Positions 1 to 9,086 of a stretch of DNA of 64,000 bases are shown in pieces; positions within the stretch are counted from its first letter, which is position 1, and every line of letters starts with the position of its first letter. Source of the DNA: Piscinibacter gummiphilus (GTDB taxonomy: Bacteria; Pseudomonadota; Gammaproteobacteria; Burkholderiales; Burkholderiaceae_C); NCBI RefSeq assembly GCF_032681285.1, contig NZ_CP136336.1, positions 3,459,001 to 3,523,000 of the forward strand, in the 5' to 3' direction. The notes under the pieces are model-generated. The model had not been told where the DNA came from, did not search any database, and saw only the letters and a program-made list of their open reading frames with translations. The translations under genes were made by a program, and so were the position numbers.

Positions 1-310
1 GGCCCCAGGCCTCGGTGTCGTCGCGGAACTGGATGCGCCGGTTGAAGAACTGGTTGATGGCCTGCAGTTGCACCGCCTCGTCCTGCCCGACCGACTGCAT
101 CAGAAGCGGCTGCAGCGCCTTCACGCCGGCCACCGCGCGTGGCGACATCCGCGTGGCCGCGGCCATCATGCGTTCGGCATCCCACGCCTGCGAGGGCAGG
201 CCCGGCACCAGCAGGGCGACGACCAGCCACGCCATTGCCCACAGACGCAGCGGCGTGCAGCGCACGCGCAGCTCATGCAGGCTCGACGATGGGGTGAGAA
301 GAATCGACAC
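1..310 (-). CDS. lapG: LapG-type transglutaminase-like cysteine peptidase, N-terminal part (cut by window edge)
   Basis: Only the N-terminus is in the window. Translated on the minus strand, the reading frame gives a hydrophobic signal peptide (LRLWAMAWLVVALLVPGLPSQA) followed by a region ending in AINQFFNRRIQFRDDTEAWG, which is the characteristic opening block of the bacterial transglutaminase-like cysteine proteinase family. The catalytic Cys, His and Asp lie beyond the left edge. LapG proteins are periplasmic proteases that cut large surface adhesins when cyclic-di-GMP is low. Divergent transcription from a TolC-family export gene fits an adhesin secretion and release locus. The start is uncertain: GTG at 310 is the longest choice, GTG at 265 gives a shorter signal peptide; neither has a clear ribosome site. 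Confidence 0.8.
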   Translation of the reverse strand, partial: MSILLTPSSSLHELRVRCTPLRLWAMAWLVVALLVPGLPSQAWDAERMMAAATRMSPRAVAGVKALQPLLMQSVGQDEAVQLQAINQFFNRRIQFRDDTEAWG

Positions 311-414
311 GGGCGAGAGGACGGTTCAACGACCTGTTGTCGTCACCGCGGCCGTGGAATTGAGCCCTGTCAGCCACGCAGGCCCGCCGAGCGGTGCTAT
401 TGGGCAACCCGGGC

Positions 415-458
415 CTATTTCACGGAACCTGCCCGCGCAGCCGAGGGTCGTGAAATAG
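415..458. promoter_or_regulatory. Perfect 10-bp inverted repeat between lapG and tolC
   Basis: CTATTTCACG at 415-424 is repeated exactly in reverse complement as CGTGAAATAG at 449-458, with a 24-nt spacer. It sits in the 262-bp divergent gap between lapG and the export gene. A long spacer and no T-tract argue against a terminator. It may be a paired operator or a long-loop hairpin. No known regulator is assigned. Confidence 0.45.
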
Positions 459-572
459 TCCCACCCGGCCATGCGGTCGGGGGGGACGGAGGCCCGCAAC
501 GCGGCGGCTAAACTCGCCCGGCGTCGAAGGAACCCCTCACTACTTGGACGACGCCCCTGAAAGACCAGCCTG

Positions 573-2462
573 ATGCACTTCAAGACCCGAGCCTTGACTC
601 TTGCCCTCACCCTGGCGTTTACCGCCAGTGCCAGCGCACAGAGCAATGAGGCCCTGAAGGCCGCAGCCCAGCAGGCGATCAACACCAACCCCGACGTCAC
701 CGCGCGCTTCAACGCGTACCGCGCCGCCGCCGATGCGGTCGACGCGGCGCGTGGCGGCTACTTCCCGCGCCTCGACCTGAGTGCCTCTGCCGGCCGCGAC
801 CGCGACCGCATCGATTCGCGCACGCCGCAAAACCAATCCATCAGCCGCAGCGGTGCGTCGCTCACCTTGAGCCAGCTGCTGTGGGACGGTCTCGCCACGC
901 AGAACGAAGTGGGCCGCCTCGGCCACGAAAAGCTCGCACGCTATTTCGAGCTGCTCGACGCCACCGAACAAACCGCGCTCGAAGCTGCCCGCGCCTACTA
1001 CGACGTGCTGCGTTATCGGCGCCTCGTGCAACTGGCCGAAGACAGCTACGTGCAGCACAAGAGCGCGTTCAACCAGATCCAGTCGCGCTTCAGGGCCGGC
1101 GTGGGCCGAGGGGTCGACCTCGAACAGGCCGGCGCCCGCCTGGCATTGGCGGAGTCGAACCTGAGTACCGAACTCTCGAACCTGCACGACGTGTCGGCGC
1201 GCTACCAGCGGGTGGTGGGTGTGGCGCCCCCCAAGGCGATGCCGCTCCCGCTGCTGCTCAAGGACGGCGTGCCCGCCTCGGCCAACGAGGCTTCGCTCGA
1301 AGCCGCGCGTCGCAGCCCGGCCGTGAGCGCCTCGATCGAGACGCTGCGCGCCACGAAAGAGCTGCTCAACGCACGCGAGTCGGCCTACCAGCCGAAGGTG
1401 GAAGCGCGTTTGCGCTCGGGCACCGGCAAGAATTTCGACGGCGTGCGCGACCAGCGCACCGACAGCACGGCCGAGATCGTGCTGAACTGGAACCTCTTCA
1501 ACGGCGGCAGCGACCGCGCCCGCGTGCGCCAGCAGGCCAACCTCGTGAACCAGGCCGCCGACCAGCGCGACAAGGCCTGCCGCGATGCGCGCCAGGTGCT
1601 CGCCATCGCCTACAACGACACGAAGAAGCTCGCCGACCAGTTGATCTATCTCGACCGCAACACGCTCGCGATCGAGAAGGCGCGCGACGCCTACCGCCAG
1701 CAGTTCGACATCGGTCAGCGCAGCCTGCTCGACCTCTTGAACTCGGAGAACGAGCTCTACACCGCACGCCGCTCGTATGCCAACGCCGAGTTCGACCTCG
1801 GCATCGCCTACGCCCGCGTGCAGGCCGCACTCAACCGCCTCAACACCCAGCTCGGCCTGCGCAGCGACCGCGAAGCGCCGCAGGGCACCGAGAACTGGTC
1901 GGCCGGTGACGAAGGCCCCGGCCGCTGCCCGCTCGACGCGATCGAGGTGCAGCCGCTCAACCTCGACGAGCTGGACCGGCGCGCCGCCTCGCTGACCCAG
2001 GGCACCCCACAGCCATCAGCGACCGCGCGCAACCCTGCTGCTCCGGCGCTTCGCGCAGAGTCGGCGCCGGTGAAGGCCTCGGCGCCCGTGCTGCCGTCGG
2101 AGCCCACCGCGGCGTCGGTCAACGGCCCCACCGCCCTGTCGGTGCGCCGCCTCAACGAATGGGCGGCCGCCTGGGAAGCGAAGGACATCGATCGCTACCT
2201 GGCGTTCTATGCGCCCGACTTCCGCTCCGAACTCGGCGATGCCGAGAGCTGGAAGAACCAGCGGCGGCGCCTCGTGACGAGGAAGGGCGAGATCAACGTC
2301 AAGCTCGAAGAGGTGCTGGCCCGCGAACTCGCACCCGACCGGGTCGAGACGCAGTTCAAGCAGAGCTATCGCTCCGAAGGCTTCAAGGATGTGATGCAGA
2401 AGAGCCTGATCTGGCAGCAGATCGGCGGGCAGTGGCTCATCGTGAAAGAAAGCAACCGCTAG
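573..2462 (+). CDS. TolC-family outer membrane export protein with C-terminal NTF2/SnoaL-like domain
   Basis: A 629-residue protein with a signal peptide (ending near ASASAQ, residue 23), then two outer-membrane efflux repeats rich in long helices. The second half of the TolC core carries the typical FDIGQRSLLDLLNSENELYTAR block. After a Pro/Ala-rich linker (about residues 470-510) there is an extra domain of about 110 residues (LNEWAAAWEAKDIDRYLAFY... onward) resembling the NTF2/SnoaL-like fold found on some TolC and L,D-transpeptidase proteins of this order. The export channel presumably works with a type I ABC transporter outside the window. Pairing with LapG suggests LapE-like secretion of a large adhesin; that role is inferred. 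The stop codon lies in the loop of a terminator-like hairpin shared with lpdA. Confidence 0.88.
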   Translation: MHFKTRALTLALTLAFTASASAQSNEALKAAAQQAINTNPDVTARFNAYRAAADAVDAARGGYFPRLDLSASAGRDRDRIDSRTPQNQSISRSGASLTLSQLLWDGLATQNEVGRLGHEKLARYFELLDATEQTALEAARAYYDVLRYRRLVQLAEDSYVQHKSAFNQIQSRFRAGVGRGVDLEQAGARLALAESNLSTELSNLHDVSARYQRVVGVAPPKAMPLPLLLKDGVPASANEASLEAARRSPAVSASIETLRATKELLNARESAYQPKVEARLRSGTGKNFDGVRDQRTDSTAEIVLNWNLFNGGSDRARVRQQANLVNQAADQRDKACRDARQVLAIAYNDTKKLADQLIYLDRNTLAIEKARDAYRQQFDIGQRSLLDLLNSENELYTARRSYANAEFDLGIAYARVQAALNRLNTQLGLRSDREAPQGTENWSAGDEGPGRCPLDAIEVQPLNLDELDRRAASLTQGTPQPSATARNPAAPALRAESAPVKASAPVLPSEPTAASVNGPTALSVRRLNEWAAAWEAKDIDRYLAFYAPDFRSELGDAESWKNQRRRLVTRKGEINVKLEEVLARELAPDRVETQFKQSYRSEGFKDVMQKSLIWQQIGGQWLIVKESNR

Positions 2463-2472
2463 GGTTGCTTTC
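2448..2472. terminator. Symmetric hairpin between convergent tolC and lpdA
   Basis: GAAAGCAACC at 2448-2457 pairs with GGTTGCTTTC at 2463-2472 around a 5-nt loop that contains the tolC stop codon. The hairpin lies at the 3' ends of two convergent genes and could stop transcription in both directions, although the U-tract is short. Confidence 0.6.
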
Positions 2473-2475
2473 CGA

Positions 2476-4248
2476 TCAGCGTTTCACCGGCGGCAGATCG
2501 GTGCAGTGACCTTCGGCGGCCTCCGCCGCCATTCCCAGGCTTTCCCCCAGCGTCGGGTGCGGATGGATGGTCTTGCCGATGTCGATGGCGTCAGCCCCCA
2601 TCTCGATCGCCAGCGCCACCTCACCGATCATGTCGCCTGCATGCGTGCCGACGATGGCACCGCCGACGATGCGGCCGGTTTCCTCGTCGAAGAGCAGCTT
2701 GGTGAAGCCTTCGTCGCGCGTGTTCGCGATCGCGCGGCCGGAAGCCGTCCACGGGAAGAGGCCCTTCTTGACCTTGATGCCGCGCGCCTTGGCGTCGTCT
2801 TCGGTGAGGCCGACCCAGGCGACTTCGGGATCGGTGTAGGCCACGCTCGGAATCACGCGTGCATCGAAAGCGGCATGTGTGTCGCCCGACGCCACCTCGG
2901 CCGCCACGTGCCCTTCGTGCACCGCCTTGTGCGCGAGCATCGGCTGGCCGACGATGTCGCCGATGGCGAAGATGTGCGGCACGTTGGTGCGCATCTGGAT
3001 GTCGACCGGGATGAAGCCACGCTCGTTGACGGCCACACCGGCCTTGTCGGCACCGATGCGCTTGCCGTTCGGCACGCGGCCCACCGCCTGCAGCACTAGG
3101 TCGTAGAGCTGCGGTTCCTTCGGTGCGTTCTCGCCTTCGAACTTGACGAGGATGCCGTCCTTCGTGGCCTCGGCCCCGACCGTCTTCGTCTTCAACATGA
3201 TGTTGTCGAAGCGCGGTGCGTTCAACTTCTGCCACACCTTCACCATGTCGCGGTCGGCGCCCTGCATCAGGCCGTCGAGCATTTCCACCACATCGAGACG
3301 CGAGCCGACGGTGCTGCTGTAGACCGTGCCCATCTCCAGGCCGATGATGCCGCCGCCGATCACCAGCATGCGCTTCGGGGCCTGGCGCAATTCGAGGGCG
3401 CCGGTGGAGGTGACGACACGCGGGTCATCCTTCGGCAGGAAGGGCAGCTTCACCGCTTCGGAGCCGGCAGCGATGATCGCGTTCTTGAACTTGATCACCT
3501 GCTTGCCGCCATCGGCCCTGGCGACGCCGACGTGATAGGGATCGAGGAACTCGCCCGTGCCGTGCACCACGGTGACCTTGCGCATGCGCGCCATTGCGGC
3601 CAGCCCTTGGGTCAGCTTGCCCACCACCTTGTCCTTGTGGGTCTTGAGCTTGGCGAGGTCGACGCTCGGTGCGCCAAAGCTCACGCCGAGCGACTCGAAG
3701 TGCTTCACCTCGTCCATCACCGCGGCCACGTGCAGCAGCGCCTTGGAAGGAATGCACCCGACGTTGAGGCACACGCCACCCAGTGTCGCGAAGCGCTCGA
3801 TGAGCACCGTCTTCAAGCCGAGGTCGGCGGCACGGAAGGCCGCGCTGTAGCCGCCGGGGCCGGCGCCAAGCACGAGCACGTCGCATTCGAGGTCGGAACC
3901 GCCGCTGTGCGTGGCGGCGGGCGGTGCGGCCACGGCGGGAGCGGGAGCCGCCGCCTTGGCAGGCGCTGCGGTGGCGGCGGGTGCTGGCGCTGGGGTTGGA
4001 GCTGCCGCACCCTCGGCCTCGAGCGTGAGCAGCAGCGTGCCTTCGCTGATCTTGTCGCCCAGCTTGACCTTCATCTCCTTGACGACACCCGCGTGCGACG
4101 ACGGAATCTCCATCGACGCCTTGTCGCTCTCCACCGTCACCAGCGACTGCTCCTTCGCAACCTTGTCGCCGGGCTTGACCAGCACCTCGATGATGGCGAC
4201 GTCCTTGAAGTCGCCGATGTCGGGCACCTTGATCTCGATCGTGGCCAT
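2476..4248 (-). CDS. lpdA: Dihydrolipoyl dehydrogenase (E3 of pyruvate dehydrogenase) with N-terminal lipoyl domain
   Basis: A 590-residue flavoprotein that reoxidises dihydrolipoamide of the E2 subunit with NAD+. Residues 1-80 form a lipoyl domain with the modified lysine at position 43 (ESDKASM). An Ala/Pro linker follows to about residue 115. The FAD-binding GAGPGG is at 128-133 and the redox-active disulfide at C160/C165 (CLNVGC). The NAD-binding and dimerisation domains follow with the usual HPHPTLGE near the C-terminus. The lipoyl extension makes it longer than the usual 470 residues but is standard in betaproteobacterial PDH operons. The open frame extends upstream to 4698, but ATG 4248 is the only start that begins with the lipoyl domain. 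It is last in aceE-aceF-BPH-lpdA, 2 nt after BPH. Confidence 0.96.
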   Translation of the reverse strand: MATIEIKVPDIGDFKDVAIIEVLVKPGDKVAKEQSLVTVESDKASMEIPSSHAGVVKEMKVKLGDKISEGTLLLTLEAEGAAAPTPAPAPAATAAPAKAAAPAPAVAAPPAATHSGGSDLECDVLVLGAGPGGYSAAFRAADLGLKTVLIERFATLGGVCLNVGCIPSKALLHVAAVMDEVKHFESLGVSFGAPSVDLAKLKTHKDKVVGKLTQGLAAMARMRKVTVVHGTGEFLDPYHVGVARADGGKQVIKFKNAIIAAGSEAVKLPFLPKDDPRVVTSTGALELRQAPKRMLVIGGGIIGLEMGTVYSSTVGSRLDVVEMLDGLMQGADRDMVKVWQKLNAPRFDNIMLKTKTVGAEATKDGILVKFEGENAPKEPQLYDLVLQAVGRVPNGKRIGADKAGVAVNERGFIPVDIQMRTNVPHIFAIGDIVGQPMLAHKAVHEGHVAAEVASGDTHAAFDARVIPSVAYTDPEVAWVGLTEDDAKARGIKVKKGLFPWTASGRAIANTRDEGFTKLLFDEETGRIVGGAIVGTHAGDMIGEVALAIEMGADAIDIGKTIHPHPTLGESLGMAAEAAEGHCTDLPPVKR

Positions 4249-4250
4249 GT

Positions 4251-4829
4251 TCAGTCTTTTCCTTTGAGCTTGATCGTCTGCACCTTCACGGGGCCGTCGG
4301 AGTTCTTGTCGAATTCGCATCCCGCCTTGACGCCGATTTCGGCGAGTTCGCGCGCGGTCTTGGCGCGGTCGAAGGCGGTGTACATCGCACCCAGCGCAAA
4401 CGCACGCCCCGAGCCGATGGCCCAGAAGCGGTCGAACTCGAACACCTCGCGGTACGAGTACACGCCGTAGATGCCGCTTGCATTCGCGATGAGCGCGGTG
4501 AGCTGCGAACTTTCGTAGGGGTCGGCGTCTTCTTCCTTGGTGTTGAGGTAGAAGACTTCCTTCAGCTTCGGGTGGATCTTGAGGAAGGTGTCGAACACCT
4601 CGTCCCGCGAGTGCAGCTTCAGTTCCTCGGGCGGCAGCCACGCGAGGGCGCGTCGCAGCACCGGAAAGTGCGCCGTGGTGCCGGCCATGCCAACCCACGA
4701 ATCGCCGACCTTGAAGAGCTTCTCGTTGTTTTCGTAGCCATGCGGCAGGCGGGTGTCGCCGAAGGTGACGAGGCTGTCACCCGCGATCGCCACCTGCCCC
4801 GCTTTCCTGACGACGACGACCGTCGTCAC
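4251..4829 (-). CDS. Betaproteobacterial proteasome homologue (BPH), HslV-like Ntn hydrolase
   Basis: A 192-residue protein of the HslV/proteasome beta-subunit fold. After removal of Met the mature chain begins Thr-Thr, with Thr1 as predicted nucleophile. The block [17 protein letters not shown] aligns with HslV, placing Asp17 correctly; Lys36 is the candidate counterpart of HslV Lys33. The later [16 protein letters not shown] aligns with the HslV serine motif. Known family knowledge: BPH proteins assemble as double-ring self-compartmentalised particles distinct from HslV and Anbu, and their substrate and any ATPase partner are unclear. The start codon overlaps the aceF stop (ATGA, 4826-4829) and lpdA follows 2 nt later, so it is co-translated with PDH. 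Automated annotation sometimes mislabels this family as an MFS transporter; it has no membrane segments. Confidence 0.85.
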   Translation of the reverse strand: MTTVVVVRKAGQVAIAGDSLVTFGDTRLPHGYENNEKLFKVGDSWVGMAGTTAHFPVLRRALAWLPPEELKLHSRDEVFDTFLKIHPKLKEVFYLNTKEEDADPYESSQLTALIANASGIYGVYSYREVFEFDRFWAIGSGRAFALGAMYTAFDRAKTARELAEIGVKAGCEFDKNSDGPVKVQTIKLKGKD

Positions 4830-6190
4830 AGCAGGACTCTCCTGAAGTCCGCAAGGACCTGCCCGAGGTAGGCGTTGAAGCGCGCTGCGGCAGCGCCGTC
4901 GATCACGCGATGGTCATAGCTCAGGCTGAGCGGCAGCATCAGCCGCGGCTGGAAGGCCTTGCCGTCCCACACCGGCTCCATCACGCTGCGCGACAGGCCG
5001 AGGATCGAGACCTCGGGCGCATTGATGATCGGCGAGAAGTAGCGGCCACCGATGCCACCGAGCGAGCTGATCGAGAAGCAACCACCGCTCATGTCGGCCG
5101 GGCCGAGCTTGCCGTCGCGCGCCTTGGCGGCCAGTTCGCCCATCTCCTTGCTGATCTGCAGGATGCCCTTCTTGTCGGCGTCCTTCAGCACGGGCACCAC
5201 CAGGCCGTTCGGCGTGTCGGCCGCGAAGCCGATGTGGAAGTACTGCTTCAGCACGAGCTGGTCGCCATCGAGCGAGGCATTGAACTCGGGGAATTTCTTG
5301 AGCGCTGCCACCACCGCCTTGATGACGAAGGCCAGCATCGTCACCTTGACGCCGCTCTTCTCGTTTTCCTTGTTGGTCTGGACGCGGAAGGCTTCGAGCT
5401 CGGTGATGTCGGCGTTGTCGTGGTTGGTGACGTGCGGAATCATCACCCAGTTGCGGTGCAGGGCCGCGCCGCTGATCTTCTTGATTCGCGACAGGTCCTT
5501 GCGCTCGATGGGGCCGAACTTCGCAAAGTCGACCGTCGGCCAGGCCGGCAGGCCCGGGAAGTTGCCGCCACCGGCTGCGGCGCCACCGCCCTTGGCCGAT
5601 TGCGCCTTGGTCTGCACCTCACCGGCCATCACGCCCTTGACGAAGCCATGCACGTCGTCGTGGGTGATGCGGCCTTTGGGGCCGGAGCCCTTCACTTCGT
5701 CGAGCGGCACACCCAGCTCGCGGGCGAGCTTGCGGATCGTCGGCGAGGCATGCGGCAGATGGCCGCGGGGTGCGGTGGGCTCGTGCGCCGGCAAGGCGGC
5801 GGTCGGCACCGTGCGCTCTGCGGCGGCCGCAGGCGGCGGTGCTTGAATCGGCGCCGGCGCGGGCGCCACCGCCAGCTCGACGGGCGGCAGCTTCTGGTTC
5901 GAGGTGTCGGGCTCGGACTGCGGCGCCGGAACAGGCGCTGCTACCCCACCCGCTGCCGCCTCGAGCAACAGGACCAGCGAACCTTCGCTGATCTTGTCGC
6001 CGAGCTTGACCTTCATTTCCTTCACGACCCCGGCGTGCGAGGCCGGGATCTCCATCGAGGCCTTGTCGCTCTCGACCGTCACGAGCGATTGCTCGGCCTT
6101 GATCGTGTCACCGGGCTTGACCAGCACTTCGATGATCTCGACGTCCTTGAAGTCCCCGATGTCGGGGACTTTCACTTCCACCAGCGCCAT
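4826..6190 (-). CDS. aceF: Dihydrolipoyllysine acetyltransferase (E2 of pyruvate dehydrogenase)
   Basis: A 454-residue E2 subunit that transfers the acetyl group from lipoamide to CoA. It has a single N-terminal lipoyl domain with the modified lysine at residue 43 (ESDKASM), a long Ala/Pro linker, a peripheral-subunit-binding domain (SPTIRKLARELGVPLDEV), and the catalytic acetyltransferase domain ending with the DHRVIDG active-site motif near the C-terminus. Only one lipoyl domain is present, against three in Escherichia coli AceF; E3 carries another. The 37-nt gap after aceE and the overlap with BPH indicate one operon. Confidence 0.96.
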   Translation of the reverse strand: MALVEVKVPDIGDFKDVEIIEVLVKPGDTIKAEQSLVTVESDKASMEIPASHAGVVKEMKVKLGDKISEGSLVLLLEAAAGGVAAPVPAPQSEPDTSNQKLPPVELAVAPAPAPIQAPPPAAAAERTVPTAALPAHEPTAPRGHLPHASPTIRKLARELGVPLDEVKGSGPKGRITHDDVHGFVKGVMAGEVQTKAQSAKGGGAAAGGGNFPGLPAWPTVDFAKFGPIERKDLSRIKKISGAALHRNWVMIPHVTNHDNADITELEAFRVQTNKENEKSGVKVTMLAFVIKAVVAALKKFPEFNASLDGDQLVLKQYFHIGFAADTPNGLVVPVLKDADKKGILQISKEMGELAAKARDGKLGPADMSGGCFSISSLGGIGGRYFSPIINAPEVSILGLSRSVMEPVWDGKAFQPRLMLPLSLSYDHRVIDGAAAARFNAYLGQVLADFRRVLL

Positions 6191-6227
6191 GTTGTTGTGT
6201 CTCCGTTGCCTGGATCAGGCGATTACG

Positions 6228-8936
6228 TCACGCATAAAGCGGGTTGATCTTGTCGGCGTTGATGCCGTATTTCTGAATCGCCTCGGCGACTTTAGCCGCG
6301 GGCACAGTCCCCTCTTCCGAAAGTGCCTTGAGCGCGGCCACCACGATGTAGTGGCGGTTCACCTCGAAGTGCTCACGCAGGCGCGAACGGAAGTCGCTGC
6401 GGCCGAAGCCGTCGGTACCCAGCACCTTGTACGTGCGGCCCTTGGGGATGAAGGCGCGGATCTGGTCGGCGTAGGCCTTCATGTAGTCGGTGGAAGCGAT
6501 CACCGGGCCGGTGTACTTGTCGAGCTGCTGCGCGACGAAGGGCACGCGCGGCTTCTCGGTCGGGTGCAGCAGGTTCCAGCGTTCCACGTCTTGCCCGTCG
6601 CGGGCGAGTTCGTTGAAGCTCGGGCAGCTCCAGACGTTGGCCGAGACACCCCAGTCGTCCTTCAGGAGCTGCTTGGCGGCGATCGACTCGCGCAGGATGG
6701 TGCCGCTGCCCAGCAGGTTGACGCGCGGGGTTTTCTTGGCGCCTTCTTCCAGCAGGTACATGCCCTTGATGATCTCTTCCTCGGTGCCGGCTTTCAGGCC
6801 AGGCATCGGGTAGTTCTCGTTGAGGAGCGTCAGGTAATAGAAGACGTTGTCCTGCTTCTCCACCATGCGCTTGAGACCGTGGTGAAGGATCACGCCCACC
6901 TCGTGCGCGAAGGTCGGGTCGTAGCTGATGCAGTTCGGAATGGTGCCGGCCAGGATGTGGCTGTGGCCGTCTTCGTGCTGCAGGCCTTCCCCGTTCAGCG
7001 TGGTGCGGCCCGAGGTGCCGCCGAGGAGGAAGCCACGCGCCTGCATGTCACCCGCCGCCCAGGCCAGGTCGCCGACGCGCTGGAAACCGAACATCGAGTA
7101 GTACACGTAGAACGGCACCATGATGCGGTTGTTCGTGCTGTACGACGTGGCCGCCGCGATCCAGCTCGACATGCCGCCCGCTTCGTTGATGCCTTCCTGC
7201 AGGATCTGGCCGGCCTGGTCTTCGCGGTAGTACATGACCTGGTCCTTGTCGACCGGCGTGTACTTCTGGCCCTCGGGGTTGTAGATGCCGATCTGGCGGA
7301 AGAGGCCTTCCATGCCGAAGGTGCGGGCCTCGTCCACGAGGATGGGCACGGCGCGCGGGCCGACTTCCTTGTCGCGCAGCAGTTGCGTGAGGAAGCGCAC
7401 ATAGGCCTGCGTGGTGCTGATCTCGCGGCCTTCGGCAGTGGGCTCGAGCACGGCTTTGAAGGTCTCGAGGTCAGGCACCTTCAGCGACTCATCGGCCTTG
7501 GTGCGGCGCTTGGGCAGATAGCCCCCGAGGGCCTTGCGGCGCTCGTGCAGGTAGCGCATCTCGACGGTGTCGTCGGCCGGCTTGTAGAACGGGATGCCCT
7601 TCTCGATCTGCTCGTCGCTGACGGGGATGTTGAAGCGGTCGCGGAAGCCCTTGATGTCGTCGTCGGTGAGCTTCTTGGTCTGGTGCGCCGTGTTGCGCGC
7701 CTCGCCGCTCTTGCCCATGCCGAAGCCCTTCACCGTCTTGATGAGCAGCACCGTCGGCTGGCCCTTGGTGTTGACGGCGCGGTGGTAGGCCGCGTAGACC
7801 TTCTGCGGATCGTGGCCGCCACGGTTCAGGCGCCAGATGTCTTCGTCGCTCATCTTGGCGACCATCTCCAGCAGCTTGGGGTGCTGGCCGAAGAAGTGCT
7901 TGCGGACGAACGCGCCGTCGTTGGCCTTCATGGCCTGGTAGTCGCCGTCGACGGTGTCCATCATCACCTTGCGCAGGATCTCTTCCTTGTCGCGGGCGAG
8001 GAGCGGATCCCAGTAGCTGCCCCAGATGAGCTTGATGACGTTCCAGCCGGAGCCGCGGAATTCGCCTTCGAGCTCCTGGATGATCTTGCCGTTGCCACGC
8101 ACCGGGCCGTCGAGGCGCTGCAGGTTGCAGTTGACGACGAAGATCAGGTTGTCGAGCTTTTCGCGTGCGGCCAAACCGATCGCGCCGAGCGACTCGGGCT
8201 CGTCCATCTCGCCGTCGCCGCAGAAGACCCAGACCTTGCGGTTCTCGGTGTTGGCGATGCCGCGGGCATGCAGGTATTTCAGGAAGCGCGCCTGGTAGAT
8301 CGCCATCAGCGGGCCGAGGCCCATGCTCACGGTCGGGAATTGCCAGAACTCCGGCATCAGCTTCGGGTGCGGGTAGCTCGAGAGGCCCTTGCCGTCGACT
8401 TCCTGGCGGAAGTTGTTGAGCTGCTCTTCGGTGATGCGGCCTTCGAGGAAGGCGCGCGCATAGATGCCGGGTGAGCTGTGACCCTGGATGTAGAGCAGGT
8501 CGCCGCCGTGGCCTTCGCTCTCGGCGTGCCAGAAGTGGTTGAAGCCGGCGCCGAACATCGTGGCGAGCGAGGCGAACGAGGAGATGTGGCCGCCGAGGTC
8601 ACCGCCGTCGGCCGGGTGCAGGCGGTTGGCCTTGACCACCATCGCCATCGCGTTCCAGCGCATGTAGGCCCGCAGGCGCTCTTCGATCTCGTTGTTGCCC
8701 GGGGTGCGCTCTTCCTGGTCCGGCGGAATGGTGTTGACGTAGGCCGTGCGGGCGGAGAACGGCATGTCGATGCCGGCCTGGCGCGCGTGGTTGATGAGTT
8801 CCTCAAGCAGGAAGTGGGCGCGCTCGGGGCCCTCGGCCTCGATCAGGGCGGACATGGCGTCCAGCCATTCGCGGGTTTCTTGTGCGTCGGCATCGTTGGC
8901 CGCCGCGCCCAGAAAGGCTTCGGGCATCGCAGACAT
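6228..8936 (-). CDS. aceE: Pyruvate dehydrogenase E1 component, homodimeric type
   Basis: A 902-residue thiamin-diphosphate enzyme that decarboxylates pyruvate and acetylates the lipoyl group of E2. It has the usual length and sequence of the AceE family, including the ThDP/Mg motif beginning GDGEMDEPES and the DLGGHISSFASLATMFGAGF substrate-channel block. The start ATG at 8936 has a good ribosome site (AGGAG, 8942-8947 on the plus strand as CTCCT). First gene of the aceE-aceF-BPH-lpdA operon and divergent from a two-component system. Confidence 0.97.
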   Translation of the reverse strand: MSAMPEAFLGAAANDADAQETREWLDAMSALIEAEGPERAHFLLEELINHARQAGIDMPFSARTAYVNTIPPDQEERTPGNNEIEERLRAYMRWNAMAMVVKANRLHPADGGDLGGHISSFASLATMFGAGFNHFWHAESEGHGGDLLYIQGHSSPGIYARAFLEGRITEEQLNNFRQEVDGKGLSSYPHPKLMPEFWQFPTVSMGLGPLMAIYQARFLKYLHARGIANTENRKVWVFCGDGEMDEPESLGAIGLAAREKLDNLIFVVNCNLQRLDGPVRGNGKIIQELEGEFRGSGWNVIKLIWGSYWDPLLARDKEEILRKVMMDTVDGDYQAMKANDGAFVRKHFFGQHPKLLEMVAKMSDEDIWRLNRGGHDPQKVYAAYHRAVNTKGQPTVLLIKTVKGFGMGKSGEARNTAHQTKKLTDDDIKGFRDRFNIPVSDEQIEKGIPFYKPADDTVEMRYLHERRKALGGYLPKRRTKADESLKVPDLETFKAVLEPTAEGREISTTQAYVRFLTQLLRDKEVGPRAVPILVDEARTFGMEGLFRQIGIYNPEGQKYTPVDKDQVMYYREDQAGQILQEGINEAGGMSSWIAAATSYSTNNRIMVPFYVYYSMFGFQRVGDLAWAAGDMQARGFLLGGTSGRTTLNGEGLQHEDGHSHILAGTIPNCISYDPTFAHEVGVILHHGLKRMVEKQDNVFYYLTLLNENYPMPGLKAGTEEEIIKGMYLLEEGAKKTPRVNLLGSGTILRESIAAKQLLKDDWGVSANVWSCPSFNELARDGQDVERWNLLHPTEKPRVPFVAQQLDKYTGPVIASTDYMKAYADQIRAFIPKGRTYKVLGTDGFGRSDFRSRLREHFEVNRHYIVVAALKALSEEGTVPAAKVAEAIQKYGINADKINPLYA

Positions 8937-9005
8937 GCTTGTCTCCTTGTTGGGATTCAGGTTGCGGCGGAGTGTCCCACAAGTCTGAATTTTTTCAAAT
9001 AGCGC

Positions 9006-9021
9006 TATGTGATTTCACTAT
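9006..9021. promoter_or_regulatory. Palindromic element in the aceE / histidine kinase divergent gap
   Basis: The 150-bp divergent gap (8937-9086) contains CTATGTGATTTCACTAT around 9005-9021, with GTGA and TCAC arms separated by TT. The surrounding stretch 8988-9030 is unusually AT-rich for this genome. It is placed where an operator for either gene set would be expected. The binding protein is unknown; the FixJ-like regulator encoded next door is one candidate. Confidence 0.35.
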
Positions 9022-9050
9022 GCGAATTTTCAAGCGTCAGGAATGGAACA

Positions 9051-9080
9051 TTCGAGGCCTTGCGACCGCCCCTCGATAAT
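9051..9080 (+). promoter_or_regulatory. Possible promoter giving a near-leaderless histidine kinase mRNA
   Basis: GATAAT at 9075-9080 resembles a -10 box, with a weak TTCGAG at 9051-9056 as -35 (18-nt spacer). Initiation about 7 nt downstream would fall at or next to the ATG at 9087, and no Shine-Dalgarno sequence is visible before that ATG. Confidence 0.35.
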
Positions 9081-9086
9081 CCGCCT

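Noticed and set aside
2476..4698. A single 740-codon frame suggesting a BPH-dihydrolipoyl dehydrogenase fusion
   Set aside because: The extra N-terminal part is BPH sequence in the wrong frame. The true lpdA start is ATG 4248 at the lipoyl domain.
4251..4829. MFS transporter label for the gene between aceF and lpdA
   Set aside because: The protein has no membrane segments and aligns with HslV through its active-site blocks.
9005..9022. CRP-binding site before aceE
   Set aside because: TGTGA and TCAC are separated by 2 nt instead of the 6 nt required for a CRP site.
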